14,445 bases of DNA from an uncultured Peptococcaceae bacterium (GCA_947626615.1 CANQSW010000019.1:1-14445); one strand, 5' to 3'; shown: positions 6,587 through 13,631, counted from the stretch's first letter. The notes: generated by a model not told the origin, from the sequence alone. A program made the numbers and translations.

Positions 6587-7645
6587 TTATAACTTGGCGA
6601 TAACTGCGTCTGCCACCTGCGTCGTGGTGGCCGTGCCGCCCATATCGGGGGTGAGCGCCTGTTTTTCCACCAAAATTTCTTCGATAATGTCGATGATGCG
6701 TTTGCCCCAGGCGGGATAACCAAAGTGATCCATCATCTGACTCACGGCCCAAATGCTTGCCAGCGGGTTAGCGATCCCCTGCCCCGCAATATCCGGCGCA
6801 GAGCCGTGTATCGGCTCGAACATCGAGGGGAAAGTGCCGTCCGGGTTTAAGTTAGCGCCGGCCGCCAAGCCCATGCCGCCGGCAATAGCCGCGCCAAGGT
6901 CGGTCAAAATATCGCCAAACAGGTTGCTGGTGACGATAACGCCGAAACGCTTCGGGTCTTTCACCATGAACATACTGGCCGCGTCCACCAGCAGGGCGCG
7001 CGTTTCCACGTCAGGGTAATCCCGTCCCACTTCCTTAAAGATCTGATCCCAGAACACCATCGAATAATTGAGGGCGTTGCCTTTGCTGATACTGGTTAGC
7101 GAGGTCTTTTTCTCGCGCGCCAGCTCATAGGCGTAGCGGATAACGCGCTCGCAGCCCTTGCGGGAGAAAACGCCGTTCTGGATAACGACTTCGTTCGGCT
7201 GATCCTTATACAGCCAAGCGCCGCTGCCGGCGTATTCGCCCTCGCTGTTTTCCCGCACGAACACCATATCCACGTCCTCCGGCTTAACGCCTGCCAGCGG
7301 GCATTGCGCGCCCTTAAGCAGCTTGACCGGCCGCAGATTGACGTACTGATCGAAACCCTTGCGGATCTTCAGCAGCAGATCCCAGAGCGAGATATGATCC
7401 GGCACGTCGGGCCGCCCCACTGCGCCCAGATAGATAGCGTCGCAGTCACGCAAAAGCTCCAGGCCGTTTTCCGGCATCATGCAGCCGTTGGCCAGATAAT
7501 AATCGCAGCCCCAGGGATACCAGGTGAAGTCGAACTTAAAGCCGCCGTCGGCTTCGGCCAGCTTCTCCATAACGCGCACGCCCTCGCGAATGACCTCCGG
7601 CCCGATACCGTCGCCAGGGATAACGGCAATTTTGTAAGTTTTCAT
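6587..7645 (-). CDS. Tartrate/D-malate dehydrogenase family protein (isopropylmalate dehydrogenase superfamily)
   Basis: 352 residues. A beta-decarboxylating dehydrogenase that uses a divalent metal and NAD. Visible family sites: NLRP (R105), VREN (R131), Y138, SKGN (K188), D221, and the metal-binding FGDILTD (D245, D249), then FEPIHGSAPDIAGQGIANP around 277-294 for the cofactor. The stretch YPWGCDYYL (43-51) and GRPDVPDHISLW (77-88) are more like tartrate/D-malate dehydrogenases than leucine-pathway LeuB, and no leu genes are nearby. Start: AGGAGG at 7655-7660 is 9 nt from the ATG at 7645; an upstream in-frame GTG/ATG extension to 7705 overlaps the SDR gene and lacks family similarity. Second gene of an operon with the SDR, 31 bp apart. 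The true substrate (tartrate, D-malate or another hydroxy acid) is unproven. Confidence 0.9.
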   Translation of the reverse strand: MKTYKIAVIPGDGIGPEVIREGVRVMEKLAEADGGFKFDFTWYPWGCDYYLANGCMMPENGLELLRDCDAIYLGAVGRPDVPDHISLWDLLLKIRKGFDQYVNLRPVKLLKGAQCPLAGVKPEDVDMVFVRENSEGEYAGSGAWLYKDQPNEVVIQNGVFSRKGCERVIRYAYELAREKKTSLTSISKGNALNYSMVFWDQIFKEVGRDYPDVETRALLVDAASMFMVKDPKRFGVIVTSNLFGDILTDLGAAIAGGMGLAAGANLNPDGTFPSMFEPIHGSAPDIAGQGIANPLASIWAVSQMMDHFGYPAWGKRIIDIIEEILVEKQALTPDMGGTATTTQVADAVIAKL

Positions 7646-7676
7646 TTTTATAGACCTCCTGCTTATACAGCCAGCC

Positions 7677-8477
7677 TTACGGACGCAGGCCCAAACCGCC
7701 CTCAAGCGTCAACGTCTCGCCGGTCAGGAATTTGAAATCGGGCATGGCCAGCTGCACGCAAACGCGGCCGATCTCCGTCTCCACGTTGCCGTAGTGGCCC
7801 ATCGGCGGCATATGCACGTTCTTTTCAAAAGCGTCGGGATAAGCGTTTTTGAAGTTTTCCAGCTGCGCCGTCCAGGCCAGCGGGCAGATGACGTTTACGT
7901 TGATATTGTCCTTGCCCCATTCCGTGGCGGCCACCCGGCTAAGCCCCCGGATACCCTCCTTGGCCGCGGCATAAGCGCATTGGCCGAAGTTGCCGAAAAG
8001 CCCCGCGCCAGACGCGAAATTGATGACCGAGCCCTGACTTTTGGCCAGATAAGGATAGCAGGCCTTCATATAATAAAATGCCGCGTACAGGCCGGAATAC
8101 AGCGCCAGATCAAACTGCTCGGTGGTGTGGTCGGCCAGAGTTACGCCAGAGGCGGAAGCCTGCGCGTTGTTGATCAGCACCTGAATACCGCCAAACGCGT
8201 CGACGGCCTGATCGACGACGTTCTGCACCACATTTTCGTTATCCGCACCGGCGGAAACGTCGGCCGCAACGGCCAGCACTTTGATGCCGTAGGCCGCCTC
8301 AAGGTCATCTTTTGCTTCCGTCAGTTTTTTCAGGTTGCGCCCGGTGATGACCAGATTCGCGCCTTCCTTGGCGTAGGCCGTGGCGATACCGTAGCCGATC
8401 GAGCCGCAGCTGCCGTCCGCCAGGGTGGCCTTGCCGCCGCCGGTGATAATAGCGGTTTTACCTGTTAAAAAGCCCAT
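7677..8477 (-). CDS. Short-chain dehydrogenase/reductase with an extended nucleotide-binding loop
   Basis: 266 residues, Rossmann fold. The catalytic triad is intact: S156 (NFASGAG), Y169 and K173 (YAAAK). R47 in TGRN suggests NADP preference, though this is weak evidence. Two oddities: the usual TGxxxGIG loop is stretched by about ten residues (TGGGKATLADGSCGSIG, 12-28), and the NNAG motif reads NNAQ (103-106). The C-terminus LEGGLGLRP is typical of the classical SDR family. ATG with AGGAGG 8 nt upstream; earlier in-frame ATGs run into the promoter. Co-transcribed with the downstream dehydrogenase, so both may act on the same hydroxy acid route (inference). Substrate unknown. Confidence 0.9.
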   Translation of the reverse strand: MGFLTGKTAIITGGGKATLADGSCGSIGYGIATAYAKEGANLVITGRNLKKLTEAKDDLEAAYGIKVLAVAADVSAGADNENVVQNVVDQAVDAFGGIQVLINNAQASASGVTLADHTTEQFDLALYSGLYAAFYYMKACYPYLAKSQGSVINFASGAGLFGNFGQCAYAAAKEGIRGLSRVAATEWGKDNINVNVICPLAWTAQLENFKNAYPDAFEKNVHMPPMGHYGNVETEIGRVCVQLAMPDFKFLTGETLTLEGGLGLRP

Positions 8478-8528
8478 GATAGTATCCTCCTGTTTGCTTG
8501 CAGATTTTGGTTCTATGACCATAATTTG

Positions 8529-8557
8529 ATTATAGCCCATTTCGCGGCGTTTAGCAA
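8529..8557 (-). promoter_or_regulatory. Promoter of the SDR-dehydrogenase operon
   Basis: Minus strand TTGCTA (8557-8552), 17-bp spacer, TATAAT (8534-8529). A short palindrome TATG-AC-CATA at 8514-8523 falls on the expected transcription start and might be an operator, but it is too short to be sure. Confidence 0.75.
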
Positions 8558-8572
8558 TCATAATTTTAACAG

Positions 8573-8601
8573 AAAAGCGGAGGGCCGCAGCCCTCCGCTT
8601 T
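8573..8601 (-). terminator. Terminator of the second amino acid ABC operon
   Basis: Perfect 11-bp stem AAAGCGGAGGG/CCCTCCGCTTT (8601-8591 with 8584-8574), 6-nt loop, TTTT on the minus strand, 19 bp after the lipoprotein stop codon. Confidence 0.88.
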
Positions 8602-8619
8602 ATCCGTTTTTAACTTTAT

Positions 8620-9477
8620 TTACTGCGCGCCGCCCTCGACGACGAGGCTCTCCATATAATCCATGCCGTAGGTATCGGCCAGAGTCGCCTTATAATCCTC
8701 GTGGAAGAAGTTTTCTTCGCCCAAAGCCACGATCTCATCGTTCAGCCAATCGAGCAGCGTAGCGTTGCCCTTGCTCACAGCCGGCGCTATGGTGTCCTGA
8801 TTGCCCAGCTCCGGGATACCCACGGTGTAGCCCGCGTTTTGCAGAGCATAGGCCAAAACCTCGGTGTTGTCGTTGGCCCAGGCCGCGCCGTTACCGTTTT
8901 CCAGCGCGTTTTTCGCGGTGGCGTAGGAATCGTATTTCTGCAGCTTGATATCGGGATAATTATTGATCAGATAAGTCTCCGCCGTGGTGCCGGAAATAAC
9001 GATCATCTCGTCGTCGGCGGCCCAGTCGTCCAGGCTCTCGATCACGCGGTCGGAGGGCGATACGACGCCCAGCGCCACGTTCATGTAGGGCGCGGCAAAA
9101 TCTACTTCCTCCGCGCGCTCCGGGGTAACGGTGAAATTCGCGAGAATGATATCTACCTTGCCGGTCTGCAAATATTCGGTGCGGTTGGCGGCTTCGGTGG
9201 AAACAAAGTTCACCTTAACGCCCAGATCCTCGCCGATACGGCGGGCAAAATAAACGTCGTAGCCCTGATATTCGCCGTTTTCGTCTACATAGCCGAAGGG
9301 GTTTTTGTCCGAGAACACGCCGATGTTGATCGTGCCGTCGGCCTTGATCTCGTCCACCGTGCGATAAACGACGCCGTTATCGCCGGAGCCGCTGGCGTCG
9401 CCTCCGCCGCAGGCCGCCAGACTGAACACCAACAGCCCCAGCAGCGCCATAACCAGCAAAAATTTCATCTTTTTCAT
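8620..9477 (-). CDS. PEB1/CjaA-type amino acid-binding lipoprotein of an ABC transporter
   Basis: 285 residues. Signal peptide with lipobox LAAC (Cys23), then a low-complexity G/S/D linker and a family-3 solute-binding fold. From memory it matches the Campylobacter PEB1a (aspartate/glutamate) and CjaA (cysteine) group closely: IGVFSDKNPFGYVDENG, EAANR (R99), DIILANFTVTPER (R121), SGTTAE, DNT at 203-205 and ELGNQDTIAPAVSKGN. R121 is the expected carboxylate contact. The ending LLDWLNDEI and the C-terminal tail lean toward the CjaA side, which would suit a cysteine transporter, but ligand cannot be read from sequence alone. GGAGAGG is 6 nt before the ATG. Last gene of a permease-permease-ATPase-lipoprotein operon, 51 bp after the ATPase. 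Confidence 0.93.
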   Translation of the reverse strand: MKKMKFLLVMALLGLLVFSLAACGGGDASGSGDNGVVYRTVDEIKADGTINIGVFSDKNPFGYVDENGEYQGYDVYFARRIGEDLGVKVNFVSTEAANRTEYLQTGKVDIILANFTVTPERAEEVDFAAPYMNVALGVVSPSDRVIESLDDWAADDEMIVISGTTAETYLINNYPDIKLQKYDSYATAKNALENGNGAAWANDNTEVLAYALQNAGYTVGIPELGNQDTIAPAVSKGNATLLDWLNDEIVALGEENFFHEDYKATLADTYGMDYMESLVVEGGAQ

Positions 9478-9528
9478 AAAATTCCTCTCCTTTTAACGAT
9501 TTAATAAAATTTATAAAAATTTTTCAGC

Positions 9529-10314
9529 TCAATCTTCCGCCGGCGCGTGATGCTTCACCGCCGCAAACTCAAACATATTCAAAAACTGTCTGGCCCGTTC
9601 CGTCTGCGGGTTGGTGAAAAATATTTCCGGCGGCGTGTTTTCCAGAATATTACCGCCGTCCAGAAAGATCACCCGGTCGGCGATAGCGCGGGCAAACTGC
9701 ATTTCGTGCGTAACGATCAGCATCGTCCGCCCCTGCGTGGCCAGCTTCAGTATAACGTCCAGCACCTCGCGCACCATTTCCGGGTCTAACGCCGCGGTAA
9801 CTTCGTCAAAAAGCAGCATCTCCGGGTGCATACAAAGCGCCCGCACGATCGCCACGCGCTGCTTCTGCCCGCCGGAAAGCTCTCTGGGGTAGCTGGCCGC
9901 CTTATCCTTTAGCCCCACTCTCTCCAGCAGCGTCAGCGCTTCCGCCTCTGCCTCAGCCTTGGCGCGCTTTTGCACCTTGCGGGGCGCCAACACTATGTTA
10001 TCCAGCACGGAAAGATGCGGGAACAGGTCGTAGCTCTGGAACACCATGCCCACCTTCTGACGCAGCTCGGTGATATTTTTGCCGTCCGGCTTTATCGGCT
10101 CGCCGTCAAGCAGTATCTCGCCCGCCTGTATCGGCTCCAGCGCGTTGATACAGCGCAGCAGCGTGCTTTTGCCGCAGCCGGAAGGCCCGACCACGACGAT
10201 GACCTCGCCCTTATGCACGTCCAGCGAAAGATCGTCCAGCACGGTGTTATCGCCGAAGCGTTTGGCGATATGCCTGATAGAAAGCAGCGTCTCTGCCAAA
10301 ATTTTCACCGCCAT
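9529..10314 (-). CDS. Polar amino acid ABC transporter ATP-binding protein
   Basis: 261 residues. Walker A GPSGCGKS at 43-50, Q-loop Q93, signature LSGGQ at 146-150, Walker B LLFDE at 167-171, H203. The post-Walker-B sequence is EVTAALD instead of the more usual EPTSALD; catalytic residues are unaffected. A basic/acidic A-K-A-E stretch (115-127) lies in the helical domain. The ATG at 10314 lies inside the end of the permease gene (10-bp overlap) with a weak ribosome site (GGAAAAG), so translation is probably coupled; an in-frame TTG at 10299 is a less likely start. It drives the transporter formed with the two upstream permeases. Confidence 0.95.
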   Translation of the reverse strand: MAVKILAETLLSIRHIAKRFGDNTVLDDLSLDVHKGEVIVVVGPSGCGKSTLLRCINALEPIQAGEILLDGEPIKPDGKNITELRQKVGMVFQSYDLFPHLSVLDNIVLAPRKVQKRAKAEAEAEALTLLERVGLKDKAASYPRELSGGQKQRVAIVRALCMHPEMLLFDEVTAALDPEMVREVLDVILKLATQGRTMLIVTHEMQFARAIADRVIFLDGGNILENTPPEIFFTNPQTERARQFLNMFEFAAVKHHAPAED

Positions 10315-10979
10315 TTCTTTTCCAGATATCTGGCTAACAGACTGATAGGCCAGCAGGCCAGAAAATACAGCACAAAAACCGTCAGATATAGTCCGAACGC
10401 GGCGTTCGGGCTGGTCATGCGGTTGGCCTCGATGATCTGCTGCGCCACCTTCAGCACCTCCACCACGCCGATCATCAGCACCAGACTGGTGGTTTTGATC
10501 ATGCGCGTGATCAGGTTGATAGAAAGCGGTATCAGCCGCCGCGCGGCCTGCGGCAGAATGATATAAAAATACGTCTGCCGCTTATTCAGCCCCAGCGCCT
10601 GGCTGCTCTCATACTGGTGCCGCGGTATGGAGATGATCGCGCCGCGCACCAGGTCGCTCATCTCCGCCGTGCCCCAAAGCGTGAACACGATGATAGCGGC
10701 AAGCTCGGCCGAAATATTCCAGCCAAAAGCGCGGGTCGTGCCAAAGAAGCCCAAAAACAGCAGCACCATCTGCGGCATGATGCGGATAAATTCCAGATAA
10801 ACGCGCAGGATCGCTTTGACGACGCGGTTTTTCCCGGCCATCAGAACCCCCAGGAGTATTCCCAGCGGCAGGCTGATAGCCACGGCGATCAGGCTGATAC
10901 GCAGGGCCACCCACAGGCCGCCCAGCAGACGCGCCATGTTTTTGCCTTTAAGTAATACGCTAAGCCCCAAATCCGGCAT
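10305..10979 (-). CDS. Amino acid ABC transporter permease, second subunit
   Basis: 224 residues, HisM/GlnP family. Membrane segments near 28-49, 68-82, 91-103, 162-176 and 197-217. EAA loop E124-SSQALGLNK to LPQAARRLIP near 151. AGGAGG lies inside the preceding permease gene, 7 nt before the ATG, and the two genes overlap by 20 bp. Presence of two different permease genes suggests a heterodimeric channel, unlike the single-permease transporter at 5033-5800. The short loop between membrane segments 1 and 2 is basic (KNRVVK), as expected for a cytoplasmic side. Confidence 0.93.
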   Translation of the reverse strand: MPDLGLSVLLKGKNMARLLGGLWVALRISLIAVAISLPLGILLGVLMAGKNRVVKAILRVYLEFIRIMPQMVLLFLGFFGTTRAFGWNISAELAAIIVFTLWGTAEMSDLVRGAIISIPRHQYESSQALGLNKRQTYFYIILPQAARRLIPLSINLITRMIKTTSLVLMIGVVEVLKVAQQIIEANRMTSPNAAFGLYLTVFVLYFLACWPISLLARYLEKKWR

Positions 10980-11628
10980 GGCGCAGCCTCCTTTCCAGCA
11001 GGCTGCCCAGAATGGATATCGGCAGCAGTATCAACAGATAAAACACCACCAGCAGGAACAGACACTCCGTCGTCTTATAATAAAGGCCGATCAGGTCCTT
11101 GGCCGTAAACATCAGATCCATCAGGCTGATAGCGCTGAACACGCTGGTCTCCTTCAGCAGGAAGATCACGTTCGCTATAAAAGGCGGCACGCTGATCGAG
11201 GCAGCCTGCGGCAGTATAACGTAGCGCATGGTTTGCGCCCGGCTTAAGCCGAGGCTCAAAGCGCTTTCCGTTTGTATCGCCGGAATGGCCTCCAGGCCGC
11301 TCCTGAACGCCTCCGCCATATAGCTGCCGCCCAGAAACGCCAGCCCGGCAATGCCGCAGACGGTGGCGTTGGTCGGTATGCCTATTTTGGGCAGGCCGTA
11401 GAAGATAAAGAAAAGCTGCACCAAAAGCGGCGTGTTGCGGCTGATCTCTATGTATACCGCGGCGATCTGCCGCAGCGCCGGCACCTTAAAATACTGCACT
11501 ATGGCGCAGATAAGACCGATCAAGATCGCAAAGATTATGCCGGCCACGCCAAGGCGCACGGTGAGCCAGGCCGCCTCCTGATAGAGAGGCAGATATTGCT
11601 GAATAACCTCCCAGTCCAGGACGGCCAC
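10960..11628 (-). CDS. Amino acid ABC transporter permease, first subunit
   Basis: 222 residues counted from GTG at 11628. Membrane segments near 26-47, 66-79, 89-106, 150-170 and 188-210. EAA loop E121-SALSLGLSR to LPQAA near 143. First gene of the operon. The start is uncertain: a strong AAGGAGG (11634-11628) runs directly into the GTG with no spacing. The only in-frame codon at a normal distance is CTG at 11619 (8 nt from the GGAGG), which would give a 219-residue protein from a rare start codon. Next in-frame ATG/GTG/TTG codons are too far into the first membrane segment. Downstream it overlaps the partner permease gene by 20 bp. Confidence 0.92.
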   Translation of the reverse strand: MAVLDWEVIQQYLPLYQEAAWLTVRLGVAGIIFAILIGLICAIVQYFKVPALRQIAAVYIEISRNTPLLVQLFFIFYGLPKIGIPTNATVCGIAGLAFLGGSYMAEAFRSGLEAIPAIQTESALSLGLSRAQTMRYVILPQAASISVPPFIANVIFLLKETSVFSAISLMDLMFTAKDLIGLYYKTTECLFLLVVFYLLILLPISILGSLLERRLRHAGFGA

Positions 11629-11682
11629 CTCCTTAAAAATTGCCGGTCTGCCGGAAATACGCTCCGCAAAACCTGTTGAAAT

Positions 11683-11711
11683 ATTATATCACATTCTGGC
11701 GCGGTGTGAAA
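11683..11711 (-). promoter_or_regulatory. Proximal promoter of the second ABC operon
   Basis: Minus strand TATAAT (11688-11683) with extended -10 TG at 11691-11690. The -35 at 17 bp (TTTCAC) is poor. It lies about 55 bp before the first permease start, downstream of the leader terminator, so it would give expression independent of the leader. Confidence 0.6.
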
Positions 11712-11823
11712 GTGTTTTTGCAAATCCGGCCAAAAATATTGGCTCAAACGCCGCAGCCGGCCATATGCTTTCCCCCTCTCCGATCATTTTATTGTCCGTT
11801 GCTTGGTTTAGTTCGTCCCACGG

Positions 11824-11841
11824 GCCGAAAATATTTTCGGC
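11824..11841. repeat. 18-bp perfect palindrome (candidate operator)
   Basis: GCCGAAAATATTTTCGGC reads the same on both strands. It lacks a following T-run, so it is not a terminator. Its place between the leader terminator and the proximal promoter suggests a binding site for a dimeric regulator or an RNA hairpin. No known regulator is recognised. Confidence 0.5.
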
Positions 11842-11866
11842 TCGTTGAGCGCTGCTCTCACCTCCC

Positions 11867-11904
11867 AAAAAACAAACCGGGAAGCCGCAACTGGGCCTCC
11901 CGGT
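11867..11904 (-). terminator. Leader terminator (attenuator) upstream of the second ABC operon
   Basis: On minus: 11-bp stem (11904-11894 with 11886-11876) and 7-nt loop, then TTGTTTTTT. The single non-Watson-Crick pair is G-U in minus-strand RNA but A-C in plus-strand RNA, which indicates it works on the minus strand. It starts 23 nt after the stop codon of the Cys-rich small ORF. The bases 11908-11899 could alternatively pair with 11940-11928 (about 10 bp with a 2-nt bulge), which would prevent the terminator. Confidence 0.85.
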
Positions 11905-11927
11905 CATACCGATAAGAAAAAGGTGGT

Positions 11928-12038
11928 TTATGACACCGGGGAAGCTGCTTTTGCGGCCAAAGCGCAGCAAAACAGACACGGACAACAGCCCGTGCGCGGC
12001 ATGATCGACATAGCTTTGCAGTTATCGCGTCTGGTCAT
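11928..12038 (-). CDS. 36-residue Cys-rich leader peptide (probable cysteine attenuator)
   Basis: ATG at 12038 has GGGGAG 7 nt upstream, and a consensus promoter lies about 50 bp upstream. Codons 18-25 read CCPCLFCC: five cysteines in eight codons, plus C7, so six in 36. The stop codon is 23 nt before an intrinsic terminator. A possible pause hairpin pairs codons 24-25 (11968-11964) with 11948-11944. Codons 33-36 and the stop (11940-11928) can pair with the 5' arm of the terminator. A ribosome stalled on the Cys codons would leave that segment free; a ribosome reaching the stop would cover it. This is the logic of classical amino acid attenuators. The downstream operon encodes a PEB1/CjaA-type transporter. 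An alternative is a free-standing Cys-rich small protein. No homolog is recognised. Confidence 0.7.
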   Translation of the reverse strand: MTRRDNCKAMSIMPRTGCCPCLFCCALAAKAASPVS

Positions 12039-12084
12039 GGCAACGCTCCCCTTTCTTAACATACCGTTTCGGTAGGTTTACGTC

Positions 12085-12113
12085 ATTATAACACCGAAAT
12101 ATTCCCCTGTCAA
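12085..12113 (-). promoter_or_regulatory. Consensus promoter of the Cys leader
   Basis: Minus strand TTGACA (12113-12108), 17-bp spacer, TATAAT (12090-12085). Both hexamers are perfect. Expected transcript start near 12078, about 40 nt before the leader ATG. Confidence 0.85.
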
Positions 12114-12150
12114 TAGCCGAAGAAAAATTTTTTCGTTTAAGTTCGCCAGC

Positions 12151-12681
12151 TCAAAAGAAGAGCAAGCCCAAGACCGCGCTCAATATGATCACGGCCGGCA
12201 CGCCGACCTTAAAGCGTAGCAGCAAAACGCCGTCTAAAAGGCCGATCAGGAGCGAGGTCAGCTCCACCCCGCCCTCCGGCGCCAGATAGGTGCTGAGCGC
12301 CATGGCAAACATCACGCCGAAGACCAGGCCGATGCAAGCGGGGCGCACGCCCGTCATCAACCATTCCATTATTCGGCTGGACTTAAACGCCTCAAAGCAG
12401 ACGGCAGCCAGCAGACAGAGCGAAAACGACGGAAAGACCACGCCGAGGCTGGCCGCCAAAGCGCCGCCCAAACCGGCCACGCGCATACCGGCAAAGGTGG
12501 CGCAGTTCAGCCCCAGCGGCCCGGGCGTCATCTCCGCTATCGCCACGATATCCGCCACTTGTTCGGCCGTCATCCAGCCGTGCGAAAGCATTTCCCCGTT
12601 CACCAGCGGTATCATCGAAGTGCCGCCAAAGCTGGTAAAGCCGATCAACAAAAAGCTCAAGAAAAGCTCCGGCAACGCCAC
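12151..12681 (-). CDS. Chromate transporter family protein, short-chain type, second subunit
   Basis: 176 residues, highly hydrophobic. CHR-domain motifs: LIGFTSFGGTSMIPL (12-26) and EMTPGPLGLN (50-59). Start chosen at GTG 12681 because GGGGAGG is 9 nt upstream and this leaves 1 bp to the stop of the preceding gene. The ATG at 12705 lies upstream of that ribosome site. Short CHR proteins work in pairs encoded side by side, as here. The family is named for chromate efflux, but the physiological anion is often unknown. Only a weak A/T-rich inverted repeat follows it before the leader promoter at 12113, so readthrough toward the leader terminator is possible. Confidence 0.9.
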   Translation of the reverse strand: MALPELFLSFLLIGFTSFGGTSMIPLVNGEMLSHGWMTAEQVADIVAIAEMTPGPLGLNCATFAGMRVAGLGGALAASLGVVFPSFSLCLLAAVCFEAFKSSRIMEWLMTGVRPACIGLVFGVMFAMALSTYLAPEGGVELTSLLIGLLDGVLLLRFKVGVPAVIILSAVLGLLFF

Positions 12682-12682
12682 G

Positions 12683-13270
12683 TCACTTCGCCTCCCCTGC
12701 GCCATGCTTAAAATAATACCAACTTATCAACAAGCCGCAAAGTATGCCGATAACGATGATCAAAAAGCAGTTCAGGCCCACAAAGCTGTACAGCAGAAAG
12801 CTCAACGCCAGAACAGCGTAACATAGCGGGTAACGGAAAGCGCCTTTTAAGAGCGCCAACGCCGCGCTCAATATTATCGGCACGACAGCGGCGCGAATCC
12901 CCTGCAGGGCGGCAAAAACCTGCGGATTGGCGCAAAAAATATCGTAACAACAAGCCAGCAGCAGCATCAGCAGCACCGGCGGCAGCACGATACCGGTCAG
13001 GCAGACGAAAGCGCCGGCCAAGCCGCGCAGATGATAGCCGAACAAAAACGAAATATTGGTCACCACCATACCGGGCAGGCTCCGGGCAACGCTGGTAAGA
13101 TCGAGCAGCTCTGCCTGGGCTATGTTTTGGCGTTTTTCAACGTAAAGCTCCTGCATCTGCGGGATCAGGCTCCAGCCGCCGCCAAACGTGGTGAGGCCAA
13201 AGCCGATAAAATCAATAAAAAGCCGCAAGAGCCGCGGCTTTTCCGCTGTATTAGTGTTATCCGCACCCAT
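12683..13270 (-). CDS. Chromate transporter family protein, short-chain type, first subunit
   Basis: 195 residues with a polar N-terminus of about 12 residues, then hydrophobic segments. CHR motif FIGFGLTTFGGGWSLIP (21-37) is present, but where the partner has TPGP this protein has SLPGM (64-68), so the second proline-glycine-proline signature is degenerate. GGAAG is 9 nt before the ATG at 13270. Located 31 bp after azlD and 1 bp before its partner, so it belongs to the azlC-azlD-chr-chr unit. Probably forms an antiparallel pair with the product of the next gene (family knowledge). Substrate not known. Confidence 0.9.
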   Translation of the reverse strand: MGADNTNTAEKPRLLRLFIDFIGFGLTTFGGGWSLIPQMQELYVEKRQNIAQAELLDLTSVARSLPGMVVTNISFLFGYHLRGLAGAFVCLTGIVLPPVLLMLLLACCYDIFCANPQVFAALQGIRAAVVPIILSAALALLKGAFRYPLCYAVLALSFLLYSFVGLNCFLIIVIGILCGLLISWYYFKHGAGEAK

Positions 13271-13301
13271 AAGGATCGACTTCCTTTCCAGCCCGCGCAG
13301 C

Positions 13302-13631
13302 TCAAATAAAAACCGCCTGCACCAAAAACATATAAACAATAGTGCCGCCGATGATGCTGAGCAGCGTGTTACGCCGCCAAACGTGCAGACCCACCACGAC
13401 CAAAACGGAGATAAGCGACGGCAGCCAGCCCGCCAGAGCGCCAAAGCTCACGTTCCGCAGGCAATAAACTATCAGCATACCGATAATGGCATAAGGCAGC
13501 TTGTCGCCCAGAAACATCACGTATTTGGGCGCCCGGCGCGTGCCGCTGAAGACAAAAAACGGCAGAAAGCGCAAAAGCATGGTGACGGCGGCGATGACCA
13601 CGATCAAAATAACCGCGTGCGCGTCAGACAT
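13302..13631 (-). CDS. azlD: AzlD family branched-chain amino acid transport protein
   Basis: 109 residues, about four hydrophobic segments. Family landmarks: TMLLRFLPF (17-25), KLPYAI (44-49) and RRNTLLSIIGGTIVYM (86-101). Small partner of AzlC; in characterised cases the AzlCD pair exports branched-chain amino acids or analogues. ATG at 13631 overlaps the stop of azlC by 8 bp, so translation is coupled. A GTG at 13640 is an alternative but lies within the ribosome-binding GGGGTGAGG. Confidence 0.93.
   Translation of the reverse strand: MSDAHAVILIVVIAAVTMLLRFLPFFVFSGTRRAPKYVMFLGDKLPYAIIGMLIVYCLRNVSFGALAGWLPSLISVLVVVGLHVWRRNTLLSIIGGTIVYMFLVQAVFI

Noticed and set aside
6587..7645. leuB (3-isopropylmalate dehydrogenase)
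   Set aside because: No leuA/leuC/leuD nearby, and the YPWGCDYYL and PDHISLW stretches fit tartrate/D-malate dehydrogenases better.
11689..11985. Minus-strand open frame of 98 codons overlapping the Cys leader
   Set aside because: It begins inside the leader ORF in another frame, has no ribosome site, and crosses the terminator and palindrome.
11629..12080. T-box riboswitch as the control of the second ABC operon
   Set aside because: I found no AGGGUGGNACCGCG-type T-box sequence on the minus strand. The Cys-rich ORF with terminator explains the leader better.
12114..12150. Terminator directly after the chr pair
   Set aside because: Only an A/T-rich imperfect inverted repeat (around AAAAATTTTTT); no GC stem. 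The chr operon may read on to the leader terminator.
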